A DNA stretch of 64,000 nt from JACCZX01 sp963829995 (GTDB lineage Bacteria; Pseudomonadota; Gammaproteobacteria; Burkholderiales; Burkholderiaceae_F): positions 1-64,000 of the forward strand of contig CAWHKW010000013.1 in NCBI GenBank assembly GCA_963829995.1, read 5' to 3'. Positions within the stretch are counted from its first letter, which is position 1, and every line of letters begins with the position of its first letter. Below the pieces are notes generated by a model. That model did no database searches. It was given only the letters and a program-made list of their open reading frames with translations, and was not told where the DNA came from. A program made the translations under genes and the position numbers. Shown here piece by piece: positions 46,353 through 57,643 of the stretch.

Positions 46353-47246
46353 ATGACGATCGACGCTCAGGCAAATCTGCGAACGCTGCGCGACGTACTG
46401 CGCTACGCGGTGACCCGCTTCAACGAGTCCGAACTGGCGTTCGGCCACGGTCAGGCGGACGCGTTCGAGGAAGCAGCGTTCATCGTGATGCGCACACTGC
46501 AGCTGCCGCTGCAGCGCCTGGATTTTTTTGCCGATGCGTACCTCACGCACGGCGAGATCAACGGGCTGCTGCAAAGCATCGAGCGCCGCGTCAAGAAGCG
46601 CATGCCCGCGGCGTATTTGCTCAACGAGGCTTGGCTGCAGGGCTACAAGTTCTATGTAGACGAGCGCGTAATCATTCCGCGCACGTTCATCGCCGAACTA
46701 TTGCATGACGATCTGCATCCTTGGGTGCAGGACGCAGACGCAGTGACCGACGTGCTCGATTTGTGCACCGGCTCCGGCTGTCTGGCGATCATGGCGGCCG
46801 ATCTTTTCTCGAATGCCAAGGTCGACGCCGTCGACGCGTCAGCCGAAGCGCTACAAGTCGCAGCACGAAACGTTGCCGATTATCACTTTGACGATCGGAT
46901 CACGCTGATCAAGTCCGATCTGTTCACTGCCGTGGCAAACAAGCGCTACGACGTGATCCTCTGCAATCCGCCTTACGTGACCGATGCCGCTATGGCAAAG
47001 CTGCCGAAGGAATACGCGCACGAGCCAAGAGTGGCGTTGGCCGGCGGACCGGACGGCTTGAAGCTGGTCAAAACGATCGTGCGCCAGGCGCGCGGGCAAC
47101 TCAAACGTGGCGGCTTGCTGATTGTCGAGGTCGGTGACGGCCGCGCCGCGGCGGAAAAAGCGTTCGGCGATTTACCGTTGACGTGGCTGACGACGAGTGC
47201 GGGTGACGATATGGTGTTTCTGGCGCACCAGGAGCAGCTGCCTTAA
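46353..47246 (+). CDS. prmB: ribosomal protein L3 glutamine methyltransferase
   Basis: 297-residue class I methyltransferase modifying Gln in L3. SAM motif V-L-D-L-C-T-G-S-G-C-L-A-I-M-A, catalytic N-P-P-Y-V. The N-terminal helical domain (R-D-V-L-R-Y-A-V-T-R-F) and R-V-I-I-P-R-T-F-I-A-E-L (where PrmC has S-R-P-E-T-E) favour PrmB. 10 bases after dapE. Confidence 0.92.
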   Translation: MTIDAQANLRTLRDVLRYAVTRFNESELAFGHGQADAFEEAAFIVMRTLQLPLQRLDFFADAYLTHGEINGLLQSIERRVKKRMPAAYLLNEAWLQGYKFYVDERVIIPRTFIAELLHDDLHPWVQDADAVTDVLDLCTGSGCLAIMAADLFSNAKVDAVDASAEALQVAARNVADYHFDDRITLIKSDLFTAVANKRYDVILCNPPYVTDAAMAKLPKEYAHEPRVALAGGPDGLKLVKTIVRQARGQLKRGGLLIVEVGDGRAAAEKAFGDLPLTWLTTSAGDDMVFLAHQEQLP

Positions 47247-47249
47247 TCC

Positions 47250-49157
<1,908 letters not shown>

Positions 49158-49161
<4 letters not shown>

Positions 49162-50345
49162 CCCTTCCATTGGATGGCCTGACGATCATCGACCTGACGC
49201 GGCTGCTGCCAGGCCCCGCGGCGACGATGCACTTCGTCGACTTCGGCGCTGATGTGATCAAGGTGGAGGACACTGCCGCCGGCGATTACATGCGCAACTT
49301 TCCGCCGACCGTGGCGGTTAGCGGCGGCAAGACAGTCAATGCCGCGTTCGAAGCGGTGAATCGCGGCAAGCGCTCGATCGCGATTGATTTGAAATCCGCA
49401 GAAGGACGTGAAGTGTTGCTGCGACTGGTCGATCGCGCCGACGCACTGATCGAAGGCTTTCGTCCCGGTGTGCTCGATCGGCTCTCCCTCGGCTGGGCAA
49501 CGCTGCACGCACGCAATCCACGCCTGGTGTTGTGCTCGCTGTCGGGCTACGGTCAACATGGCCCGCTGTCGCAGCAAGCCGGCCACGACCTCAATTACAT
49601 CGCGATGACCGGCGTGCTCGACCAGATCCGAGCCGGCGGCAAGCTCGCGATCCCCAATCTGCAGATCGGCGATCTGCTGGGCGGAACACTGTCCGCGTTG
49701 GCAACCATGCTGATAGCAATGCTCGGCGCGCAGCGCAGCGGACAGGGAGTGCACGTCGACGTTGCGATGACGGATGGCTTGCTGGCGCATCACTTGTTTC
49801 CGAACGCCAGCGTCGACAGCGGCGTCTATCCGATTGCCGAGCACACACTGCTGACGGGCGGCGTCGCTTGCTATCAGATCTATCGAACGTCGGATCATCA
49901 GCATCTGGCCGTTGGCGCGCTTGAGCTGAAGTTTTGGCAGGCGTTTTGCGACGCTGCGGGGTTGAGTGACCTCAAGCCACGCCACTGGGAACTGGGGGAA
50001 GCGCCGGGCTCGCCTTCGGCGACTGAAACCATCGAGCTGGTGACGCAGCGTATTGCCGAGCACCCGCTCGAGCACTGGCTGACGGCATTCGAGGGGGTCG
50101 ATGCATGCGTCACGCCAGTGTTGACTCCCGCCGAAGCGCTCTCGCACCCGCATCATCTTGCGCGCAATCTGGTGCACAAGGAACGCGGCGTCTCCGAGGT
50201 CGGCCCGCTGGCGCAGATGGGGCCACCGAGCTGGCGATCGCGCTCTGCTCCCGGTCAGGGAGAACACACGAATGAGTTGATGACCGAGCTTGGATACTCG
50301 CCGGCCGAGTCAAATCGCCTCGCTGCGGCGGGTGTCGTCAAGTGA
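49158..50345 (+). CDS. CaiB/BaiF CoA-transferase family, racemase-like
   Basis: 395 residues starting L-D-G-L-T-I-I-D-L-T-R-L-L-P-G-P, with D-L-K-S-A-E-G-R and G-H-D-L-N-Y-I-A-M-T-G-V-L, the latter like alpha-methylacyl-CoA racemases, whose catalytic His and Asp lie at this and a nearby G-D motif (Q-I-G-D-L-L-G-G). It could epimerise 2-methyl-branched acyl-CoAs before beta-oxidation or transfer CoA between acids. ATGA overlap with the ABC-F gene and GTGA overlap with the kinase-like gene. Confidence 0.85.
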
Positions 50346-51383
50346 ACCAGCTCAGCGAAGTCACTGCGCGGCATGACTTCGATCGCGCCAAGCTCGCAGC
50401 CTATCTTACAAGAGCATCTGCCCGACTTTCGCGGCCCGCTCGACGTCAAGCAATTCCAGGGCGGTCAGTCGAATCCGACGTATCTGCTTGCGACCCCGAC
50501 TGCGAACTACGTGATGCGCAGCAAGCCAGGGCCGGTGGCAAAGCTGCTGCCGTCTGCGCACGCGATCGAGCGCGAGTTCCGCGTGATGACCGCGCTCGCC
50601 GCGCACGGAATACCGGTGCCGCGCACCCTGCTGCTGGTCGAAGACGAATCAGTGATTGGCCGCGCATTCTTCGTGATGCAGCACGTCGAGGGCCGAATCT
50701 TCTGGGAGCAGTCGCTGCCCGATCTTTCAACCGGCGAGCGCGCAGCGATCTACGACGAGATGAATCGCGTAATCGCGCAGCTGCATGCTGTCGACATCGC
50801 AGGTGCCGGTCTGGCCGACTTTGGCAAGACGGGCAACTACTTCGAGCGCCAGATCGGACGCTGGAGCAAGCAGTATCGAGCGTCCGAAACGGAATCGATG
50901 GACGCAATGAACCGGTTGATCGAGTGGCTGCCGCAACACATTCCGCCTGGCGATGAGACGACCGTCGTGCACGGCGACTATCGGATGGACAACCTCATTT
51001 TTCATCCGACCGAGCCGCGCGTCATTGCCGTGCTCGATTGGGAGCTATCGACGCTCGGCCATCCGCTGGCGGACTTTTCGTATCACTGCATGAGCTGGCA
51101 CATTCCGCCCGGCGCGTTTCGCGGCATCGCAGGACTCGACTATCGAGCGCTGGGCATTCCAACCGAAGAAGAGTATCGACAGCGGTACACCGAACGAACG
51201 AGCCGGGAGATCGATCACTGGAATTTTTATCTGGCGTACAACCTGTTTCGCATTGCAGCCATTCTGCAGGGTGTTTTCAAGCGCTCGACCGAGGGCATCG
51301 CATCATCGGACAACGCAGCACAATCGGGTGCGAGGGCGAAGGCACTCGCCGAGATCGGCTGGCGATACGCGCAGCAGGCATAG
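50342..51383 (+). CDS. phosphotransferase-family protein (ACAD10/11-kinase-like), one frameshift
   Basis: Aminoglycoside-phosphotransferase fold often encoded next to acyl-CoA dehydrogenases. The GTG at 50342 overlaps the previous stop and reads F-D-R-A-K-L-A-A-Y-L, then the frame shifts near 50408 to E-H-L-P-D-F-R-G-P-L. The kinase core is intact: V-V-H-G-D-Y-R-M-D-N-L-I-F-H-P, V-L-D-W-E-L-S-T-L-G-H-P-L-A-D. In eukaryotic ACAD10/11 a fused kinase of this type acts on 4-hydroxyacyl-CoAs; a similar role here is inference. An ATG at 50373 would read through without a shift but lacks the family N-terminus. Confidence 0.82.
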
Positions 51384-51397
51384 TCAGCTAACACAGG

Positions 51398-52477
51398 TCA
51401 GATAAACCGCACCGCGTAAATCGGCGGCAAGCTGACGTTGACTGTCTGCCACGAGTCCCCGCTGTCGGCAGATACCCATAGCGATCCGGTCGTCGAGCCG
51501 GCAGCCAGGTGCGTGCCATCGGCAGCAATGTCGAGGCCGTGGCGGTACACCATGTCGTACGCATTTCGCTGCGGCAATCCTCTATCCAACACATCGAAGT
51601 TCTCGCCGCCGTCGCGTGTGCGCGTGGCAAGCACACTGCCGTTGACCGGCACGCGCTTTTCATCGCTCACAAGCGGCATGAACCACGCGGTGTTCGCATC
51701 GCGCGGATGGACCACGACTGCGAATCCAAAATTGGTTGGACGCGCTGTGGTGATCTCGCTCCAGTTCGCACCGCGATCTTTTGACTTCCAGATACCGCAG
51801 TGATGCTGAGTCCACAGCACATCGGGATTCGATTCGCACTGAACGATGCGGTGCGGATCCTGAATCACCGGATTCAACTGTCCTTCGGGTGGCATGAATG
51901 TCGCCCGCATGCCATGGCCCACAGTCCAGGTGTTACCGCCGTCCCGCGTTCTCCAAGCACCACCGCAAGAGACTCCGACAACAATGTCGTCCGGGTTTTC
52001 TGGATGCACGCAGATCGAATGGATGCCCGGAATGTCGTAGCCACCGCCCATCCACTCTTTGCGCTCAGGCATATTCCACAGGCTCTCAATCAACTGCCAG
52101 GATCTGCCGCCGTCGTCGGATCGAAACAATCCGCCAGGATTCGTGCCGGCCCATAACCGCTGCGGATGCTTTGGATGAAACCCTTCGAGAATCCAAATCT
52201 GATCGAGGGTCCATGGATTGGAATCTTCGATGCCTTCGGGCTTTGGCGGATAGGCGGGCGACCCAACTTCTTCCCAGTTCTTGCCCCGGTCTTCGGACAC
52301 ACGCAGCTTGACGCCGAAGTGGCCCATGCGTAGCGCTGCGACCGCGCGACCGCTGGCGTCCTCGTATAGCGCCGCCGTGACGGGCTCACCGACAAAGTGC
52401 AACGCATCGACGCTCCAACTGCCGTTACGTTGCGATAACTCGAACAAGCCCTTGCGTGTTGCAACTGAAAGTCTCAC
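51398..52477 (-). CDS. beta-propeller protein with BNR/sialidase-like repeats
   Basis: 359 residues with repeated S-x-D-x-G-x-x-W Asp-box motifs (S-E-D-R-G-K-N-W, S-D-D-G-G-R-S-W, R-D-G-G-N-T-W, S-K-D-R-G-A-N-W, S-A-D-S-G-D-S-W), a five- to seven-bladed propeller. No signal peptide, so it is probably cytoplasmic and not a true sialidase. The GTG at 52477 follows the MoaD-like stop by one base. Family function unknown; the pairing with MoaD/ThiS is the main clue. Confidence 0.8.
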   Translation of the reverse strand: MRLSVATRKGLFELSQRNGSWSVDALHFVGEPVTAALYEDASGRAVAALRMGHFGVKLRVSEDRGKNWEEVGSPAYPPKPEGIEDSNPWTLDQIWILEGFHPKHPQRLWAGTNPGGLFRSDDGGRSWQLIESLWNMPERKEWMGGGYDIPGIHSICVHPENPDDIVVGVSCGGAWRTRDGGNTWTVGHGMRATFMPPEGQLNPVIQDPHRIVQCESNPDVLWTQHHCGIWKSKDRGANWSEITTARPTNFGFAVVVHPRDANTAWFMPLVSDEKRVPVNGSVLATRTRDGGENFDVLDRGLPQRNAYDMVYRHGLDIAADGTHLAAGSTTGSLWVSADSGDSWQTVNVSLPPIYAVRFI

Positions 52478-52478
52478 C

Positions 52479-52748
52479 TCAGCCTCCTGAAAGCGCTTGT
52501 GCGACGTAAATCCGATCATCTGCCTGTAGCGGCACATCGAGCCGCTTCCGATCATGCAGCAGTCGGCCGTTCAGAAAGACTGCAACATGTTTGCGCACAC
52601 AGCCCTGGTCGTCGAGCACGTAGCTTTGCAGCGCAGGCTGCCGTTCAAAGGCGGCAGCAAGCAATGACTGCAGGGAGTCCGCCGGTGCGTCGATCGGCGG
52701 TGCGGCGGCGTGCCGCTGCAAAGCCGGTGCAAACTCCAGGGTGGCCAT
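52479..52748 (-). CDS. MoaD/ThiS-family small sulfur-carrier-like protein
   Basis: 89-residue ubiquitin-fold protein ending in L-S-G-G, the Gly-Gly tail that MoaD and ThiS use as thiocarboxylate. F-L-N-G-R-L-L and D-R-I-Y-V-A-Q-A are typical core strands. No moaE, thiG or E1-like activating enzyme is nearby. It is cotranscribed with the propeller gene and the SRPBCC gene. Confidence 0.8.
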   Translation of the reverse strand: MATLEFAPALQRHAAAPPIDAPADSLQSLLAAAFERQPALQSYVLDDQGCVRKHVAVFLNGRLLHDRKRLDVPLQADDRIYVAQALSGG

Positions 52749-53312
52749 CTATTTTTTCTGCGCGGCCTGCTCTTGCATCTTGCGCAGAGAATTCATCCAC
52801 TCCGTCCAGTCCTGGGGCCCGCTTTCAAATCGCTTTTTCAGATTCGCCAGCACGCCGCCCCACGCGCGGTCGAAATACGCGTACGTCTTGTCCCATTCGC
52901 CGCCCTCGCCCCAGCCGGTGTGATGCAGGCTGACGCGAGTTTCCTTTTCACTGACCGGCGCAAGGCGAATCACGACAAACGTTCGTTGCTGCCGCGCTGC
53001 CGGAAGATGCGGTGGCGCGTTCCAGTCGAACGACAGCATCTGCTTGGGTTGCAGCGCCATGAATCGCATGTCATCCGCGCCCTTCTGCCCGGGCTCGGCC
53101 AGCGGATTGATGTAAATGTGAAACGCGCCGCCGACTTTGGCTTCGATCTTCGCGTCCGGCGCGAAGAAGCTTGTGATGCCCTCGCGCGTCGTCCACGCGT
53201 CCCACGTCTGGTCGAGTGTTGCGGGTACCACGATCGATTTGTCGATGCTGCGCTCAGCGGCGCCGGCAATGCCGACCGCTGCGACCAGCCCCAACGCGGC
53301 GAGCAGTCTCAT
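52749..53312 (-). CDS. exported SRPBCC (AHSA1-like) domain protein
   Basis: 187 residues with a signal peptide (L-L-A-A-L-G-L-V-A-A-V-G-I-A-G-A-A) and a START-like fold: V-V-P-A-T-L-D-Q-T-W-D-A-W-T-T and W-G-G-V-L-A-N-L-K-K at the end. It likely binds a hydrophobic ligand in the periplasm. ATGA overlap with the oxidoreductase gene upstream. Confidence 0.8.
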   Translation of the reverse strand: MRLLAALGLVAAVGIAGAAERSIDKSIVVPATLDQTWDAWTTREGITSFFAPDAKIEAKVGGAFHIYINPLAEPGQKGADDMRFMALQPKQMLSFDWNAPPHLPAARQQRTFVVIRLAPVSEKETRVSLHHTGWGEGGEWDKTYAYFDRAWGGVLANLKKRFESGPQDWTEWMNSLRKMQEQAAQKK

Positions 53313-54289
53313 AGCTGAGGGCGAATGACGAGCTTGCCAATGACGTTGCGGGCGAGCAGCGCGTCCAATGCGCGCGGAGTCTCTGCCAGCGGATAGACCT
53401 GCGAAACGTGTGGTTTCAACTTGCCCTCCTTGAGCCATCCGAAGAGTTCTTTCAACATTGCAAAGTTCGCCTTCGGTTCGCGCTTTGCAAACTCACCCCA
53501 GAACAACCCAACCGCCGATGCGCCTTTCAGCAGCAACAGATTCGCCGGGATCTGCGGAATCTCGCCCTGTGCAAAGCCGACAATCAGCAGCCGTCCGCGC
53601 CAGGCGAGGGAGCGCACCGCGGCTTCGGTGCCGGGACCGCCGACCGGATCGTAAATGACATCGGCGCCGTTGCCCCCGGTCAGGGCCTTGACCGATTCGC
53701 GCAGGTCCGTAGCGGCGTAGTCGATCAGTTCGTCGGCGCCGTGCTCTTTCGCCGCCGCAAGCTTGTCCGCGCTCGACGCGGCTGCAATCACGCGCGCGCC
53801 AGCTACTTTGCCGAGCTCGACGGCCGCCAGCCCAACGCCGCCGCCGGCGCCGAGCACCAGCAGGGTTTCGCCGGCTTTCAATTGCCCGCGATCGAACAGC
53901 GCATGGTGTGAGGTTGCATACGTCAACGTGAACGCGGCGGCGACCTCGTCGCTGACACCCTCCGGGATTGGGACAGCCAACGCAGCGGGCGCGCATACGT
54001 ATTCGGCGAAGCCACCGACGCCGACGAACGCGATCACTCGATCGCCCACCTTCAAATGCTGGACGTCTGTGCCGACCGCATCGATCGTCCCGGCCACCTC
54101 GGTCCCCGGCACGAACGGCAGCTTCGGCTGCAGCTGATACTTCTTCTGAACGATCAGCGCATCGGGAAAGTTCACGCCGGCTGCAGCGATGCGGATGCGG
54201 ACCTGCGCAGCGCCGGGCTCGGGTAACGGCAAATCGGCCAGCACCAGCTTGCTCGGGTCGCCCCACTCGACGCACTGAATCGCTTTCAT
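53309..54289 (-). CDS. NADPH:quinone oxidoreductase (MDR superfamily)
   Basis: 326-residue zinc-free medium-chain dehydrogenase: N-terminal GroES-like domain (V-N-F-P-D-A-L-I-V), Rossmann G-A-G-G-G-V-G-L-A-A-V, NADPH region and Y-D-P-V-G-G. ATG at 54289 starts the family sequence; a GTG three codons earlier is possible. It heads the minus-strand group SRPBCC-MoaD-propeller. Confidence 0.87.
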   Translation of the reverse strand: MKAIQCVEWGDPSKLVLADLPLPEPGAAQVRIRIAAAGVNFPDALIVQKKYQLQPKLPFVPGTEVAGTIDAVGTDVQHLKVGDRVIAFVGVGGFAEYVCAPAALAVPIPEGVSDEVAAAFTLTYATSHHALFDRGQLKAGETLLVLGAGGGVGLAAVELGKVAGARVIAAASSADKLAAAKEHGADELIDYAATDLRESVKALTGGNGADVIYDPVGGPGTEAAVRSLAWRGRLLIVGFAQGEIPQIPANLLLLKGASAVGLFWGEFAKREPKANFAMLKELFGWLKEGKLKPHVSQVYPLAETPRALDALLARNVIGKLVIRPQL

Positions 54290-54355
54290 CAGCCGCACTT
54301 TAAACCGCCGGCTTAAACGCTATGTTGCAAATCGTGCTGAGCTATTCTGCGGAGA

Positions 54356-55579
54356 ATGCAGTTCGACTATTCAGCCAAAGTTGCGCAGCTGCGCGAGCGC
54401 GTCGACGCGTTCATGCGGCAGCATGTCTACCCGAACGAGCAGCGCTTCCACGATGAGATCGAAGAAAACACAAAGCGCGGCGCGCGCTGGACCCCCACCA
54501 CGCTGATCGAGGAGTTGAAGCCGAAGGCGAGAGCAGCCGGATTGTGGAACCTGTTTCTTCCGCAGTCTTCGCACGGCGCGGGGCTGACCAATCTCGAATA
54601 CGCACCGCTCGCCGAATCGATGGGCCGCGTTCCATGGGCGCCCGAGGTTTTCAACTGCTCGGCGCCCGATACCGGCAACATGGAAACGATCGAACGCTAT
54701 GGCAGCGACGCGCACAAGCAGCAGTGGCTGAAGCCGCTGCTGGCCGGCGAGATTCGCTCGGCGTTCGTGATGACCGAGCCCGCGGTCGCGTCGAGCGATG
54801 CGACCAACATTCAAACGTCGATCGTGCGCGACGGCGAGGACTATCTGATCAACGGCCGCAAGTGGTGGATCTCGGGGGCGGGTGATCCTCGATGCCGCAT
54901 CTACATCGTGATGGGCAAGACTGATCCCGATGCGCCGCGGCACTCACAGCAGTCGATGATTCTGGTGCCATCGGACACACCGGGCATCAACGTGATGCGG
55001 CCGTTAAGCGTGTTCGGTTACGACGACGCACCGCATGGCCACATGGAAATCGACTTCAAGAACGTCCGCGTGCCGGCGGGCAACCTGATGCTGGGCGAAG
55101 GTCGCGGCTTCGAAATTGCGCAAGGCCGCCTCGGACCGGGGCGTATTCACCACTGCATGCGCTCGATCGGGCTCGCCGAGCGCGCCCTCGAACTGATGTG
55201 CAGCCGTTTATCCAACCGAGTTGCCTTCGGCTCCGCAGTCGCGCGTCAAACGGTGTGGCAGGAGCGCATTGCCGAGGCGCGTTGCCGCATCGACCAGGCG
55301 CGCCTGTTAACGCTTAAGGCGGCATGGCTGATGGACACGGTCGGCAACAAGGCCGCGAAGGCCGAAATCGCAATGATCAAAGTCGTCGCGCCAAACGTTG
55401 CATGCGACGTCATCGATTGGGCGATTCAGGCTCATGGCGGCGGCGGCGTGTGCGACGACTTCCCGTTGGCTTACGCGTACGCGCATTCGCGCACTTTGCG
55501 ACTGGCTGATGGGCCCGATGAAGTGCATCGCAACGCCATCGCAAAAGTGGAGCTGGGCAAAGCAGGAGCAAACAAATGA
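54356..55579 (+). CDS. acyl-CoA dehydrogenase
   Basis: 407-residue FAD enzyme of the ACAD11-like branch. FAD/substrate motifs F-V-M-T-E-P-A-V-A-S-S-D, W-W-I-S-G-A-G, and Q-A-H-G-G-G-G-V-C-D-D near the C-terminus. R-L-A-D-G-P-D-E-V-H-R ends the family core. With the kinase-like and CoA-transferase genes it suggests catabolism of branched or hydroxylated fatty acids. Divergent from the oxidoreductase gene. Confidence 0.92.
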   Translation: MQFDYSAKVAQLRERVDAFMRQHVYPNEQRFHDEIEENTKRGARWTPTTLIEELKPKARAAGLWNLFLPQSSHGAGLTNLEYAPLAESMGRVPWAPEVFNCSAPDTGNMETIERYGSDAHKQQWLKPLLAGEIRSAFVMTEPAVASSDATNIQTSIVRDGEDYLINGRKWWISGAGDPRCRIYIVMGKTDPDAPRHSQQSMILVPSDTPGINVMRPLSVFGYDDAPHGHMEIDFKNVRVPAGNLMLGEGRGFEIAQGRLGPGRIHHCMRSIGLAERALELMCSRLSNRVAFGSAVARQTVWQERIAEARCRIDQARLLTLKAAWLMDTVGNKAAKAEIAMIKVVAPNVACDVIDWAIQAHGGGGVCDDFPLAYAYAHSRTLRLADGPDEVHRNAIAKVELGKAGANK

Positions 55580-56262
55580 TCGATCTTTATACGTGGCCCA
55601 CACCGAACGGTCATAAGGTCCACATCATGCTCGAGGAGTGCGCACTGCCGTACAACGTGCACCCGATCGACATTGGTGCCGGCGACCAGTTCAGGCCGGA
55701 GTTTTTGAAAATCAGCCCGAACAACAAGATGCCGGCGATCGTCGACTCCGACGGACCCGACGGCAGGCCTATCTCGATCTTCGAATCAGGCGCGATCCTG
55801 CTTTATCTCGCTGCCAAGACCGGCAAGTTTCTGCCAACCGATACGCGCGGCAAATACATCGCGCTGCAGTGGCTGATGTTTCAGATGGGCGGCGTCGGGC
55901 CGATGTTCGGCCAGGCACATCACTTTCGCATCTACGCCCCGGAGAAAATCGAGTACGCGGTCAATCGATACACGAATGAGGCAAAGCGGCTTTACGGTGT
56001 GATGGACCGCCGACTCGGCGAAGCGAAATATTTCGCCTATGAGTATTCAATTGCTGACATGGCAATCTTTCCGTGGACGCGCTCTTATGCGAACCAGGGA
56101 GTCGATATGGCTGAATATCCGAACGTGAAGCGCTGGTTCGACTCGATCGATTCACGCCCGGCCGTCAAGCGCGGGGTGCAAGTGCTGGCGGATCGGCGCA
56201 AACCGGTTGGTGACAAGGAAAAAGAAACGTTGTTCGGTGCGAAGCAGTACGAACGGCGCTAG
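55576..56262 (+). CDS. glutathione S-transferase, YfcG/Nu-like
   Basis: 228 residues starting I-D-L-Y-T-W-P-T-P-N-G-H-K-V (the T-P-N-G motif of disulfide-bond-reductase GSTs), with F-E-S-G-A-I-L-L-Y-L-A and the C-terminal helical domain S-I-A-D-M-A-I-F-P-W. Coupled to the acyl-CoA dehydrogenase by ATGA. Confidence 0.92.
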   Translation: MIDLYTWPTPNGHKVHIMLEECALPYNVHPIDIGAGDQFRPEFLKISPNNKMPAIVDSDGPDGRPISIFESGAILLYLAAKTGKFLPTDTRGKYIALQWLMFQMGGVGPMFGQAHHFRIYAPEKIEYAVNRYTNEAKRLYGVMDRRLGEAKYFAYEYSIADMAIFPWTRSYANQGVDMAEYPNVKRWFDSIDSRPAVKRGVQVLADRRKPVGDKEKETLFGAKQYERR

Positions 56263-56286
56263 GACGCGTCGCGACAACTCCGCAGC

Positions 56287-56442
56287 TCAGCTCAGAAAGA
56301 AGTAGGCACTGGCGACGCTTGCTGCAACTGCGATTACGAGGACCCAGACGCGAACGTTGCGAAAGCGATCCGCGCCGGCAGGGCGATCGTAGACGCCGAC
56401 TCTCTTTCGGTTTTGTTCCGTGCCGTTGTCGTCAGCGCTCAT
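56287..56442 (-). CDS. small single-pass membrane protein, 51 residues
   Basis: A polar N-terminus (V-G-V-Y-D-R-P-A-G-A-D-R) is followed by one C-terminal membrane helix (V-W-V-L-V-I-A-V-A-A-S-V-A-S-A-Y-F-F). The ATG at 56442 lies directly on the T-run of the preceding terminator and lacks a ribosome binding site; a start at 56481 would run through the hairpin. Composition looks real but expression is uncertain. Confidence 0.45.
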   Translation of the reverse strand: MSADDNGTEQNRKRVGVYDRPAGADRFRNVRVWVLVIAVAASVASAYFFLS

Positions 56443-56475
56443 AAAAGAAAAAGGCGAGGCATCGCCCCGCCTTTC
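56443..56475 (-). terminator. rho-independent terminator after the stress-protein gene
   Basis: Minus strand: AAGGCG-G-GGC, loop GAT, GCC-T-CGCCTT, with one internal mismatch, followed by TTTTCTTTT. It lies 17 bases past the stop at 56492. Confidence 0.8.
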
Positions 56476-56491
56476 CTGCATCTACTAAAAC

Positions 56492-57499
56492 TTATCGGCC
56501 ATCACGATCCGAGTCGCCCGGAATCGCGCGCTCGACCGCGTCGGACGTGCGTTCCCAGCCGCGTCTGACTGCGGCTTTGAATCGCTCCCAGCCGTCGTTC
56601 GGATTACGCGACTCCCAGTCACGACGCGCATCAGCCTCTATCTCCGACCAGCGACGTCCGCGGTAGCGCGCGTCACTGCCCAGGTCGCTCCCGTAGCGAT
56701 ACGCCGGCTCGTAGTCTTCATACGTGCCGCCTGAACCGCTGAGGTAATCGCTGTAATGCGTGCGGAAATCTTCGTCGTTCGACCAGGCGGTCGATGTGGA
56801 GGTGATCGGCATGCCCGATGCTGTCGTCACCGCACCCATTTGCGAAGCAGAGCCGAAGTTCTGGCCCGACGTTGCGCCGAGTGAGCCACTGTAGGTGCTG
56901 CGCTCACGCTCGAGTTGATCGACGGTATACGGTGTCGCTGACGGATCATGGCCTGTCCAACCCTGCTGCTTCCATTGTTCAACGCGGCGCTCGATATCGA
57001 CTGCGCCGTGACTGCGCATCACACTGGCCGCTTCGTCTGCCCGCGAGTCGTCGGCTCGAACGGTGACCAGTGCGCCGCCGCGACGAACCGATTCCGCGTA
57101 GTAGCTCGCGTCTTCCTCCGAAACGCCGACACCCGTCAACCCACCAATCAAGCCGCCGGCCACGGCGCCGACGCCCGCCCCGGCCAATGCTGCCGCGATA
57201 GGACCCGCGGCGACGATCGGACCGATGCCCGGTATCGCCAGGCCCATTAAACCGACGACCAGACCCGCTGCGCCGCCGAGAACACCGCCGGCTGCGGCAC
57301 CGGTTGCCGAACCGGCACCGGTATCCGACAGCGTGCCCGGCGCATCCCGCGGCAACTGCCCTTCACTTCCATATTGCCCGGTCGCGTTGTTGGCGATAAC
57401 GCTAATGTCGTCGCGCGAAAATCCTCTCTGCTGCAAGTCGCGCAATACCCCCTGCGCTTCTGTGAAACTATCGAATGAACCGACGATGGTCTTGGCCAC
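56492..57499 (-). CDS. general-stress-protein-like protein with glycine-zipper segment
   Basis: 335 residues. The N-terminal domain (T-I-V-G-S-F-D-S-F-T-E-A-Q-G-V-L) resembles the GSP17M-like domain. A long Gly/Ala-rich hydrophobic stretch (about residues 62-125, e.g. G-G-V-L-G-G-A-A-G-L-V-V-G-L) follows, then a second ferredoxin-like piece (G-A-L-V-T-V-R-A-D-D) and a charged, Tyr-rich tail (Y-E-D-Y-E-P-A-Y-R-Y-G). GTG start with AGGGAG site. Probably a membrane-associated stress protein; function unknown. Confidence 0.8.
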   Translation of the reverse strand: MAKTIVGSFDSFTEAQGVLRDLQQRGFSRDDISVIANNATGQYGSEGQLPRDAPGTLSDTGAGSATGAAAGGVLGGAAGLVVGLMGLAIPGIGPIVAAGPIAAALAGAGVGAVAGGLIGGLTGVGVSEEDASYYAESVRRGGALVTVRADDSRADEAASVMRSHGAVDIERRVEQWKQQGWTGHDPSATPYTVDQLERERSTYSGSLGATSGQNFGSASQMGAVTTASGMPITSTSTAWSNDEDFRTHYSDYLSGSGGTYEDYEPAYRYGSDLGSDARYRGRRWSEIEADARRDWESRNPNDGWERFKAAVRRGWERTSDAVERAIPGDSDRDGR

Positions 57500-57643
57500 G
57501 GTGGTCTCCCTATGTTTGTGATTTGAACCGACGCGCCACCATTCGCTCGAATCAGCACGAACCTAGTGGCGCGGCGCATCTCCGATGCGTGAGCAACTAC
57601 GGGCAAGTGCCATGCCTTGCGCGCGAACGGCCGCGCGCGGGCC

